Part shown: positions 32,939 to 40,231 of the stretch, piece after piece
Position numbering within the stretch: position 1 is the first letter of the stretch
Layout: every line of letters starts with the position of its first letter
Notes under the pieces: generated by a model
Seen by the model: only the letters and a program-made list of their open reading frames with translations
The model's database searches: none
What the model was told of the DNA's origin: nothing
Position numbers and translations under genes: made by a program
NCBI GenBank assembly: GCA_022800755.1
Contig: JAAWQX010000017.1
Location: 1-43,364 of the forward strand
Source of the DNA: Oscillospiraceae bacterium
GTDB lineage: Bacteria > Bacillota > Clostridia > Oscillospirales > Oscillospiraceae
Direction: 5' to 3'
Length of the DNA: 43,364 bases

Positions 32939-33625
32939 TCAGGAACCCCACTTATAGCCGTAGCCCCAAATGGTGGTGATGTAAGCCGGATTCGTCGCAT
33001 CATCCTCGATCTTCAGCCGCAGCCGACGGATGTTCACGTCCACGATCTTCAATTCGCCTACGTAGTCCTCGCCCCAAATGGCGGACAAAATCTCTGCCCG
33101 GGACAGGGCCTTGCCGGGATTGGACATGAACAGGTTCATCAAAGCGTACTCCGTCTGGGTCAGGCGGATGCGCTCCCCGTTTTTTTCGAAGATCCGGTTC
33201 GCCGGATTCAGCCGGAACGGTCCCGAGATCATCACGCCGCCCACATCGTCTTGGGAACTGCCCAGACGGCGGTACAGCGCATCCACCCGGGCGATCAGTT
33301 CCGAGGGGGAAAAGGGCTTTGTGACATAGTCGTCCGCGCCGGTCATCAGGCCGGTGACCTTGTCCATCTCCTGGCTTTTGGCCGTCAGCATGATGATGCC
33401 CGTTTTGGCGCCCGACGCCCGAATACGGCGGCAGACTTCGAACCCATCGATGCCGGGCAGCATCACGTCCAGCAAGGCCACGCCGATGTCCGGGTTATCC
33501 CGGAGTTTTTCCAGCGCGTCCTCCCCGGTATCCGCTTCCACCGGCTCATATCCGTTGCGCTTGAGGTTGATGACAATAAAGCTACGGATATTGGATTCGT
33601 CCTCCAAAACAAGAACTTTTTTCAT
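32939..33625 (-). CDS. OmpR/PhoB-family response regulator
   Basis: 228 residues: receiver domain with acidic pocket ED (8-9), phosphoacceptor D53 (ALLDVMLPG), conserved T and K (TAKS; TKPF), then a winged-helix Trans_reg_C domain ending IWGYGYKWGS. The ATG at 33625 is used because AAGGAG lies upstream. It is the first gene of a nine-gene operon that includes prmC, recA, recX, rimO, pgsA and cysS. The signal is unknown. Confidence 0.95.
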   Translation of the reverse strand: MKKVLVLEDESNIRSFIVINLKRNGYEPVEADTGEDALEKLRDNPDIGVALLDVMLPGIDGFEVCRRIRASGAKTGIIMLTAKSQEMDKVTGLMTGADDYVTKPFSPSELIARVDALYRRLGSSQDDVGGVMISGPFRLNPANRIFEKNGERIRLTQTEYALMNLFMSNPGKALSRAEILSAIWGEDYVGELKIVDVNIRRLRLKIEDDATNPAYITTIWGYGYKWGS

Positions 33626-33778
33626 ATCAAACGTCACTCCTTTGTAATGGGAGAGTAATCTTTTACATAGTACGACAGCTATATCTTAACACATAATTTC
33701 AATAAATGGTAGTAAAAGATTTCAAAATATGATATATTTGTATAAAAAGTACTTGAAAACCCGATTGGAGGCGGTCAA

Positions 33779-34351
33779 ATGCTGGCAATATACTGCACAG
33801 ATATCCGAGGTGCGGACGAACGCAAGGCCAGACAACGGCCCCGCAGTCCGCAAAAGGGCAGCGCTTTCGGCGTGTCGCTGCTGGAATACGCGGTTTGGCA
33901 GGAATGGCGCGTCCCGCTGCCGGAACTGTCGCCGCCGGGGCAAGGCAAGCCGGTATTTCTCAGTGAGCCGGAAAAGCATTTTTCCATCAGCCACACGGAC
34001 ACCCACGTGCTGGTCGCCTTGTCTGACGCGCCTGTGGGGGCGGATGTGCAGACCCGGCGGAGCATCACGGAGCAGAGCGCCCGGGTGCTCATGGATGACA
34101 CAGAGTGGGTGCAATTCGAGTTCCACGACCTCTGGTGCCTGCGGGAGAGTTTATATAAACTCAACGGCGCGGGGCATCTACGGGAAGTGCTGCGCTTCCG
34201 CCGGGTGGGGGATGAAATCCTGTTCCCGGTGCCGGACGTGACGGGGTATCTGATCTCCGGGCTGGAAGGCTGCGCCGCGGCGGTATGCCAGGAGCGGCAC
34301 TTCGTTCTGCCGGGGCTGCGCTGGGCCGATGCGGCGGAATTATACGCTTAA
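33779..34351 (+). CDS. 4'-phosphopantetheinyl transferase (Sfp-type)
   Basis: 190 residues, shorter than Sfp (~225). Signatures are KHFSISHTDTHVLVALSDAP followed by VGADVQ, and LWCLRESLYKLNGAGHL, matching the ISHS, GxDxE and WxxKE motifs that bind CoA and magnesium. It would activate acyl- or peptidyl-carrier proteins. The second metal residue is unusual: Gln in GADVQ where Sfp has Glu (GIDIE). The ATG at 33779 follows GGAGGCGG. It diverges from the two-component operon. No carrier protein or synthase gene lies nearby. Confidence 0.85.
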   Translation: MLAIYCTDIRGADERKARQRPRSPQKGSAFGVSLLEYAVWQEWRVPLPELSPPGQGKPVFLSEPEKHFSISHTDTHVLVALSDAPVGADVQTRRSITEQSARVLMDDTEWVQFEFHDLWCLRESLYKLNGAGHLREVLRFRRVGDEILFPVPDVTGYLISGLEGCAAAVCQERHFVLPGLRWADAAELYA

Positions 34352-34374
34352 TTGATCTTTTTAGAAAAAGGGGC

Positions 34375-34403
34375 TTGAAATTTTTCGGAAAACGTTGTAT
34401 AAT
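34375..34403 (+). promoter_or_regulatory. promoter of tRNA-Leu(CAA)
   Basis: TTGAAA (34375-34380), 17 bp, TATAAT (34398-34403), 12 nt before the tRNA. Confidence 0.88.
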
Positions 34404-34415
34404 CCCAATACATTT

Positions 34416-34502
34416 GCCGGTGTGTTGGAATTGGTAGACGAGGCGGACTCAAAATCCGTTGTTAGCGATAACGTGTGGGTTCGAGTCCCACCACCGGCAC
34501 CA
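34416..34502 (+). tRNA. tRNA-Leu(CAA)
   Basis: 87 nt with a long variable arm and CCA encoded. Acceptor GCCGGTG pairs with CACCGGC. The anticodon arm GCGGA-CTCAAAA-TCCGT gives CAA. It marks the border between host DNA and the right accessory region; I find no second copy of its 3' end in the window. Confidence 0.96.
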
Positions 34503-34504
34503 CT

Positions 34505-34556
34505 GCGAGTGTTCTTATAGCATTTGAAAGATGCTGTAAGAACACTCGCTTTTTTA
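34505..34556 (+). terminator. terminator after tRNA-Leu
   Basis: A long stem, GCGAGTGTTCTTATAGCAT (34505-34523) with ATGCTGTAAGAACACTCGC (34531-34549), followed by TTTTTT. It also faces the end of the recombinase gene on the other strand. Confidence 0.9.
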
Positions 34557-34559
34557 TGT

Positions 34560-34931
34560 TCAAAGCGAGGCAAGCAGTGCGATATTCAGCTCTTGGTGGG
34601 ACGGCAGCGCCAGCCCCTCGTCTATGGAAAACAGCGTGACATTGTGCTGGTACAGGAGATTCAGAAAATCGTCTGCCTCCTGCTTGCGTCTGGATAGCCG
34701 GGACAGGTTTTGAATCAGCACGAGGTCTACCTGACCGGCGCGGACAAGCTCTGCGATTTCCCGTAAGCCGGGGCGGGTCATTGCCGCGCCGACACCGTAC
34801 TCGCAGACCTCTTTGATAATCTGCCATCCCTTGTCCTCCGCAAAGCGTTTGACCTTACTGCGCTGGGCGTCCATCGCAATGCCGTCTAACTGTTCGGCGT
34901 TTCCCACGCGGCAATATACGCATACTCTCAT
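34560..34931 (-). CDS. small serine-recombinase-family protein, nucleophile position is Gly
   Basis: 123 residues comprising only a resolvase-like catalytic domain: MRVCVYCRVGNAEQLDGIAM, GVGAAMTRPGLREIAELV and LVLIQNLSRLSRRKQE. The family nucleophile is the Ser of YxRVS; here position 10 is Gly (YCRVG), so it should not cut DNA as a normal resolvase. There is no DNA-binding or zinc domain. It follows the large recombinase by 12 nt in the same direction and has its own AGGAGGGG site, so it may be an accessory or decoy partner (inference). Confidence 0.85.
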   Translation of the reverse strand: MRVCVYCRVGNAEQLDGIAMDAQRSKVKRFAEDKGWQIIKEVCEYGVGAAMTRPGLREIAELVRAGQVDLVLIQNLSRLSRRKQEADDFLNLLYQHNVTLFSIDEGLALPSHQELNIALLASL

Positions 34932-34943
34932 GTCTGCCCCTCC

Positions 34944-36552
34944 TTAAGCGGTCAGCGTGTTCGGAACATAGGTCACGACCACGCCTTTTCTGGTGTTCAC
35001 CGAGACTTCTGGGTAAGGCAGCGGGAGTACATCGGGGATGTCAATAGCGCCGATGCAGTTGTAGTGAATCGTCAGACGCTGCTCCCAAACGCCGTTGACC
35101 TTTTCGGCCTGATGGACTTCAATCTTTTCGATCAGCTCATTGAGCATCCGAGGGGTCAGCTTCTTGGCGCGTGTGTACTTGCGGACGATGGAAATGAACA
35201 TATCGGCTGTCACAGCTTGGCTGGTGGACTTTTCAAGTGCTGCTTTCGTCGCCTTGATCTTGTCTGCCAGCTCTTTCTGTTCATCCTCGTACTTCCGTCC
35301 CATCCGGGCAAACCGCTCGTCGCTCAGCTTGCCGGATACATTGTCCTCGTAGATTTTCTCAAAGAGGGTGTCCAACTCCCTGTCGCGGGCTTGCAGCGCG
35401 TAAAGCTCCCGCTGCATGGTCTGCCGTTCTGAAACGGCGTTTTTCTGAGAGTAGCCCATGACGGCCTCAGCAAACTGCGCCTCGTACCGGCTGGCAAACT
35501 TCGTCAGGCGGCGGATCTCGCCCAGCACCACTTGTTCAAGGAAGTCCACACGAACATAGTGCGTAGAGCTGCAAGTACCCCTGTTGCCCTTATAGTTGGA
35601 GCAGTTGAAATACTTGATGTCGGGATTGCCCTGATTGAAGTGGAAGTGCAGGTTGTGGCCGCAGTCCGCGCAGACCAGCAGGCCGGAAAACATACAGGTA
35701 TCGCCGTCGTTGGTTTTACGCTTACGGGCTTTCCCGCGCTTCTCCTGCACCTGTTCCCATATAGACCGCTCTACAATAGGGGTATGCACATCCTTGAACA
35801 CGACCCAATTCTCGCGGTCATTCTCGATGCGCTTTTTGAGCTTGTAGGACTTGGAGTAGGTCTTGAAATTGAGAATGTCGCCGCAATACTCCTGCAAGGA
35901 GAGAATCTTGATGACGGACGAGCTGTTCCATTTGGTAGGCGGCTGTTCCTTGCCCTTGCCGGGGCGATTCACGCCCTTACTGAGCCAGTAGGCCCTCGGC
36001 GTCAGGATGCCGTCTGCCTCCAGCTTCGCGGCAATCTGCTCGGTGCCGTAGCCCTCAATCGTCAGGGAATAGATACGGCGTACGACGCGGGCGGCTTCCT
36101 CGTCCACGATCCAGCGTTTCGGATTGTCGGGGTCTTTGATGTAGCCGTAGGGCGGCTGGCCCATCGGCTCACCGGCGTTGCCCTTGATCTTGTTGCTGAT
36201 GCGGCGTTTCTTGCTGATGTCCCGCGCATACCACTCGTTGAACAGGTTTTTGATCGGGGCCATCTCATTTTCGCCCTCGTCAGTGTCGATAGCGTCAGAG
36301 ATTGCAACAAGCCGGATGTTATGCTCTGGGAAGTATTCTTCCATCAGCCTGCCGACCTTGATGTAGTTGCGCCCTAAACGGCTCATGTCCTTAACGAACA
36401 CCGCAGAGGCGTGGCCCTTGTCCAGCTCGGCCATCATCTCATTAAAGCCGGGGCGGTTCATGGTAACGCCGGAAACGCCATCGTCTGTGAAAATGACAAG
36501 GTTGGTATAGCCCATGTCCTTTGCCGCCTTGGTGAGCAGCTTTTTTTGAGAG
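34944..36552 (-). pseudogene. large serine recombinase (TnpX/Tn4451-type), missing its catalytic N-terminus
   Basis: About 535 recognisable residues of a large serine recombinase: resolvase-fold remainder (SQKKLLTKAAKDMGYTN, TDDGVSG, FVKDMSRLGRNY), a Recombinase domain (GEPMGQPPYGYIKD), a zinc-ribbon (CADCGHNLH...CSNYKGNRGTC) and a coiled C-terminus. The family's first ~35 residues, with the catalytic Ser in Y-x-RLS-x-(E/D)D, are missing: homology stops near 36552. The open frame continues to an ATG at 36695 through unrelated sequence that includes mobile-element end repeats. Unless a hidden start supplies the N-terminus, it is inactive. Confidence 0.75.
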
Positions 36553-36556
36553 TTAA

Positions 36557-36591
36557 TATGTAGAGGGTGGTTTCTGCCACCAAATACATAT
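36557..36591. repeat. palindrome at the truncation point of the recombinase
   Basis: ATATGTA (36557-36563) pairs with TACATAT (36585-36591), enclosing GGTGG/CCACC. The segment GCCACCAAATACATATGA (36576-36593) recurs in diverged form beyond the right end of the mobilizable element (GCTACCAAAAACATCTGA near 42933-42950). Confidence 0.5.
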
Positions 36592-36598
36592 GACTGCG

Positions 36599-36614
36599 GC
36601 TCATTTGTGGTGAA
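36599..36614 (+). repeat. left direct repeat (candidate att core)
   Basis: GCTCATTTGTGGTGAA, identical to 42858-42873. GAAC follows shortly after in both copies. Confidence 0.6.
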
Positions 36615-36674
36615 CTGGAACAATGAACGAAAAACCTTTGAAAACACTGACTTTTTTGAATGTGAAATCCTCTT

Positions 36675-36696
36675 TTGATAGCAGATTGATAGCAAA
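36675..36696 (+). repeat. left paired 11-bp repeats (candidate integrase arm sites)
   Basis: TTGATAGCAGA followed directly by TTGATAGCAAA. The same pair, slightly diverged, lies inside the right end (42744-42765). Confidence 0.55.
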
Positions 36697-36753
36697 CGGG
36701 TAAGCCGATTTGCTTATACAAATCTCAGACAACAATTTATCCTATATTATCTG

Positions 36754-36790
36754 AAATGGCCTCGCTGACAGGAAATCAGCGAGGCCATTT
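36754..36790. terminator. terminator after the XRE repressor gene
   Basis: A stem of 13 bp or more, ATGGCCTCGCTGA (36756-36768) with TCAGCGAGGCCAT (36776-36788), immediately after the repressor stop codon. T-tract short on both sides. Confidence 0.7.
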
Positions 36791-36791
36791 G

Positions 36792-37316
36792 TTATTTGCG
36801 TTCTTCTCTGAACGCCTCCACCAGAGCATCGCTCAGCTCCTGTGATGGAACCTTTGCCCACCTCTGCGTGGTGTCATGTTTCGGATAGTGGTAGCGCCAA
36901 CGGTCGTACTCTTCCACGCTGACTTCTCCGGCAGAGAGCCTGTCAGCCTGCTCTTTCCAGGCAAAGAGCATTTTCAGCAGCTCGGCGGCATCCTTACCCT
37001 GCTCGCCCTTGACCTTGAGACAGATTTCACCATCTGCCTCGCCGACTGTCAGCCCGTATCTGTCCTCCAGACAGAACAGCGTGTGCATCAGGCCGGTATA
37101 GCTGTCGATGTCCGGCACAGCCAATGCCTGCGGCGATACATCAAGCGCCTGCGCCAGGGCTGCCGTTAAATCCGCCTTGGGCGTTCTCGTTCCTGTTTCG
37201 TACTGTGCCAGCCGCACATCGGCGGACTTTTCGGGAAAGCCCAGCAGCATACCAAGATATTTTTGCGTCATGCCCCTTGCTGTGCGGAAAAAATGGATTC
37301 TCTCACCGATAGCCAT
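36792..37316 (-). CDS. XRE-family repressor of the mobilizable element
   Basis: 174 residues: an N-terminal HTH_3 domain (IHFFRTARGMTQKYLGMLLG, then VRLAQYETGTRTPKADLTA; about 5-62) and a C-terminal part ending WAKVPSQELSDALVEAFREERK of unknown fold. Such proteins are commonly encoded divergently from the excisionase-like gene and integrase in MobV-type elements. Three ATA(T/C)GCTTAG motifs in the divergent region are its likely operators. The ATG at 37316 follows GAGGAG. Confidence 0.88.
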   Translation of the reverse strand: MAIGERIHFFRTARGMTQKYLGMLLGFPEKSADVRLAQYETGTRTPKADLTAALAQALDVSPQALAVPDIDSYTGLMHTLFCLEDRYGLTVGEADGEICLKVKGEQGKDAAELLKMLFAWKEQADRLSAGEVSVEEYDRWRYHYPKHDTTQRWAKVPSQELSDALVEAFREERK

Positions 37317-37360
37317 AGCAATTTCACTCCTCGCTTCTGTAACTGTATAGAGTGTAGCAT

Positions 37361-37473
37361 ATATGCTTAGCGGCTGTCAAGGGGAATCAAAACAAAAAAG
37401 TTTAATAATTTTCGGCAAACCACTTGACAAAACAAATATGCTTAGTTATAATGGACTAAGCTAATACGCTTAG
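37361..37473. promoter_or_regulatory. divergent promoters with three operator repeats
   Basis: Plus: TTGACA (37424-37429), 17 bp, TATAAT (37447-37452) for the HTH/int operon. Minus: TTGACA (plus 37376-37381) with TACACT 18 bp on, for the repressor. ATATGCTTAG occurs at 37361 and 37436 and ATACGCTTAG at 37464; the first two fall in the spacers of the two promoters, so one repressor could close both. Confidence 0.75.
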
Positions 37474-37520
37474 TGTCACATGAGATAACCGTTTACCAAA
37501 AATGGGAGGAGGTGTTGCAA

Positions 37521-37718
37521 ATGGCAGGAGCTATGTTTATGCGAGTAGAGGAGGTAGCCGAGGAACTGGGGGTCTCCGTCCCCTATGCCTACAAGCTGAT
37601 TCGTTCCATGAATGAGGAATTAAAGGCGCAGGGCTGCATTACCATTGCGGGCCGCATTGACCGGAAATTCTTCCACGACAAGTTTTACGGCACAAGAACA
37701 ACAGAAAGGAGCAAGTGA
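37521..37718 (+). CDS. small HTH protein, excisionase-like
   Basis: 65 residues with a winged-helix/MerR-like pattern (MRVEEVAEELGVSVPYAYKLIRSMNEEL) and a C-terminal IAGRIDRKFFHDKFYG, the build of recombination directionality factors and helix_turn_helix_17 proteins that precede integrases. The start at 37521 follows GGAGGAGGTG; the frame from 37473 begins inside the last operator. It directly precedes int (stop adjacent to the int start), so an excisionase or int-regulator role is likely but inferred. Confidence 0.8.
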   Translation: MAGAMFMRVEEVAEELGVSVPYAYKLIRSMNEELKAQGCITIAGRIDRKFFHDKFYGTRTTERSK

Positions 37719-37720
37719 TT

Positions 37721-38815
37721 ATGGCGGCATTCAAGAACAAGGATAACGGAACATGGTTCGTCCAGTTCCGCTATACCAACTGGAAGGGCGAACGCAAACA
37801 GAAATGCAAACGGGGCTTCCCGACCAAGCGGGAGGCTCTTGCATGGGAACGGGAGTTCCTTTTGCAGAAGCAGGCCGATGTGAACATGACCTTCGAGAGT
37901 TTTGTGGAGCTGTACGAGAAGGATGTCAGGCCCAAGCTCAAGGGAAGCACATGGTGTGCAAAGGAGAGCATTATCCGCCTCAAAATTCTGCCGTATTTTG
38001 GGAAGCGGCAACTGTGCGAGATCACGCCCAAGGATGTGATCGACTGGCAGAACGAAATGCGGGAGGCCAGCGGAACAAACGGGGGCAAAGTATCGCCCTC
38101 CTATCTGAAAGTGATACACGCCCAGCTGAGCTGCCTGTTCAACCACGCTGTCCGGTATTACGGCCTGCAAAGCAATCCGGCCAACAAGGCCGGCGGCATG
38201 GGCGGAGACCCGCAAAAGGAAATGCAGTTCTGGACGAAGGCAGAGTATATGCGGTTCTCCGCCGCAGTCAAGGATGCGCCCGTGTCTTACCACGCTTTTG
38301 AGCTGCTCTACTGGTGCGGTATCCGTATCGGGGAATTGCTGGCCCTGACGCCCGCCGACTTCGATTTTGACGCAAAGACCTTGACCATCAACAAATCGTA
38401 TCAGCGGGTCAGCGGGAAGGACACTATCACTTCCCCGAAAACGCCCAAGAGCAACCGCACGATAAAGCTGCCGCAGTTCCTCTGTGACGAGATGCGGGGT
38501 TATCTTGAAAGGCTGTACGGCGCAGGAGATGATGACAGGATTTTTCCGGTCTCCAAACAACACCTCCGGCGGGAGATGAAGCGCGGCGCTGCAAAGGCGG
38601 GTGTGAAGTGTATTCGGATACACGATATTCGCCATAGCCATGTGAGCCTTTTGATTGACATGGGCTTTTCGGCGCTGGCGATTGCCGACAGGGTGGGACA
38701 TGAGAGCATAAACATCACCTATCGGTACGCTCACCTGTTCCCCTCAAAGCAGATAGAGATGGCAGACCGGCTGAACAACGAATGGCAGAAAGGAGAGGGT
38801 GCGAATGACAGATAA
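37721..38815 (+). CDS. tyrosine recombinase (integrase)
   Basis: 364 residues: N-terminal arm-binding domain (NGTWFVQFRYTNWKGERKQK, about 9-45), SAM-like core-binding domain (about 55-160), and catalytic domain with R202 (CGIRIGELLAL), H301/R304 (HDIRHSHVSLL), H327 (VGHESIN) and the nucleophile Y336 (YRYAH). All catalytic residues are present, so it should be active. ATG at 37721 fits the AAAGGAG site; GTG at 37715 is possible. An arm-binding domain fits the paired 11-bp repeats inside both ends. Confidence 0.95.
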   Translation: MAAFKNKDNGTWFVQFRYTNWKGERKQKCKRGFPTKREALAWEREFLLQKQADVNMTFESFVELYEKDVRPKLKGSTWCAKESIIRLKILPYFGKRQLCEITPKDVIDWQNEMREASGTNGGKVSPSYLKVIHAQLSCLFNHAVRYYGLQSNPANKAGGMGGDPQKEMQFWTKAEYMRFSAAVKDAPVSYHAFELLYWCGIRIGELLALTPADFDFDAKTLTINKSYQRVSGKDTITSPKTPKSNRTIKLPQFLCDEMRGYLERLYGAGDDDRIFPVSKQHLRREMKRGAAKAGVKCIRIHDIRHSHVSLLIDMGFSALAIADRVGHESINITYRYAHLFPSKQIEMADRLNNEWQKGEGANDR

Positions 38816-39953
38816 AAGCGAAATGACCGCCCCTGATGTATCTGTTGGCGCAGATACGGAGCGGACATCTCTATGTACCATGGACAGTATATCAGAAGCG
38901 GCTACCGAAAACAAGGCCCCGGAGGAAAGTTTTGAGGAGCTGATGCGGAAGGTCAGCCGTGTGAGTGACCCGGCATACCTTCCCACAATCTCCATGAGCG
39001 AGTTGTATGAGAATGTCTACCAGAGCAGGCCGCCCGTCATAGACGGCCTGCTCTATCCGGGGACTTACCTCTTTGCAGGCTCGCCCAAGGTGGGGAAGTC
39101 CTTCCTGATGGCGCAGCTTGCCTACCATGTCAGCACAGGGACGCCCCTGTGGGAGTTCCCTGTCCGTCAGGGGACTGTCCTCTATCTGGCTTTGGAGGAC
39201 GACCACCGCCGCCTCCAGCGGCGGCTGTACCGGATGTTCGGCACAGAGGGAACGGGCAGGCTGCACTTCGCCGTATACGCAAAGCAGCTTGGTGACGGGC
39301 TGGAGGAACAGTTGGAGAAGTTCTTGCAGGAACACACCGACACAAGGCTTGTCATCATTGATACGCTCCAGAAAATCAGAGGCGAGGGCGGCGAGAAGTA
39401 CAGCTACTCCAACGACTATGAAGTGATTGGAAGGCTGAAACGGATCGCTGACAAGAGCGGCATTTGCCTCCTGCTGGTACACCACACCCGCAAGCAGCAG
39501 GCGGATGATAAGTTCGATATGATTTCCGGCACGAATGGCTTGTTAGGCTCTGCGGATGGGGCGTTCCTGCTTTACAAGGAGAAGCGCACCGGCACAGCGG
39601 CGGTACTGGATGTTTCCGGCAGAGACCAGCAGGACCAGCGGCTCTATCTGAACAGGAACAAAGACCGCCTTGTGTGGGAGCTGGAGGAAGTGGAAGCCGA
39701 GATATGGGTGGAACCGCCTGACCCTGTTTTAGAGGCGGTAGCAAGGGCGGTATCGCCCGACAGCCCGGAGTGGCAGGGTACAGCGTCGGAACTGATTGCC
39801 CTGACGGGGCTGGACATGAAGCCGAACACCCTGACGCTTCGGCTGAATGTCAATGCGGGGCGGCTCATGAGCGAGTACCACATCGCTTATGAGAACACCC
39901 GCACCCACGCCGGACGGAGGGTGAAGCTGTCGCTTCAGCCCGCCGGGACGTGA
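38805..39953 (+). CDS. RecA-like AAA ATPase (AAA_25, RepA-type)
   Basis: 382 residues with Walker A GSPKVGKS (92-99), Walker B RLVIIDTLQKIR (near 178-189) and a following LLLVHHTRKQ sensor segment: the hexameric RepA/DnaB-like helicase group. In mobilizable elements of this type such an ATPase is thought to aid replication of the excised circle. The start overlaps the integrase stop (ATG at 38805, stop at 38815), with GGAGAGGG upstream. The gene ends in the left arm of a long inverted repeat. Confidence 0.9.
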   Translation: MTDKSEMTAPDVSVGADTERTSLCTMDSISEAATENKAPEESFEELMRKVSRVSDPAYLPTISMSELYENVYQSRPPVIDGLLYPGTYLFAGSPKVGKSFLMAQLAYHVSTGTPLWEFPVRQGTVLYLALEDDHRRLQRRLYRMFGTEGTGRLHFAVYAKQLGDGLEEQLEKFLQEHTDTRLVIIDTLQKIRGEGGEKYSYSNDYEVIGRLKRIADKSGICLLLVHHTRKQQADDKFDMISGTNGLLGSADGAFLLYKEKRTGTAAVLDVSGRDQQDQRLYLNRNKDRLVWELEEVEAEIWVEPPDPVLEAVARAVSPDSPEWQGTASELIALTGLDMKPNTLTLRLNVNAGRLMSEYHIAYENTRTHAGRRVKLSLQPAGT

Positions 39954-40022
39954 CGATGGTGACGGTCGTGACGATGTTTAGACAGCGGGTGGCGGTATTA
40001 AAAAGACCGTCACCATCGTCAC
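39950..40022 (+). repeat. 17-bp inverted repeat with GTGACG iterations (origin candidate)
   Basis: GTGACGATGGTGACGGT (39950-39966) and its exact complement ACCGTCACCATCGTCAC (40006-40022). Both arms are built of repeated GTGACG(A/G)T units, with a further GTGACGATG between. Just after a replication-type ATPase, this resembles an iteron or double-strand origin, but could also be a terminator-like barrier. Confidence 0.5.
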
Positions 40023-40043
40023 CACCGTCACGGAAGTTTAGGC

Positions 40044-40180
40044 GGGGTGCAGGGCGCCCTTTTTAAAGGGCGGCCCTGCTGGGGGCGGCAACCGCAGTTG
40101 CCGGGGGCAAAGCCCCCTCTCCACCCCGTAGGGCGCAAAGGCACTTTTGATGCGAAGTGTCAAAGGTGCTTTTGCGTTAT
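40044..40180 (+). other. structured region before the relaxase (oriT candidate)
   Basis: Consecutive hairpins: GCAGGGC-GCCCTTT/AAAGGGC-GCCCTGC (about 40049-40079), CGGCAAC-CGCA-GTTGCCG (about 40086-40103), GGGGGC-AAA-GCCCCC (about 40103-40117), and an imperfect 17-bp pair CGCAAAGGCACTTTTGA (40134-40150) with TCAAAGGTGCTTTTGCG (40160-40176). Sites of transfer normally lie just upstream of the relaxase gene and carry such repeats. The nick position cannot be read from sequence alone. Confidence 0.5.
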
Positions 40181-40231
40181 TTTCGCGAAAGTAACAAAGG
40201 CCGCCGCTGACGCGGCGAAAGGAGTGTTGAT

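Noticed and set aside
34416-34502. tRNA-Leu(CAA) as attachment site of the right accessory region
   Set aside because: Its 3' end is not repeated elsewhere in the window, and the tyrosine-integrase element has better boundary repeats at 36599 and 42858.
36552-36695. Upstream extension of the large serine recombinase frame as its true N-terminus
   Set aside because: It lacks the conserved Y-x-RLS catalytic segment and is encoded by mobile-element end sequence with repeats, so it is a fortuitous open frame.
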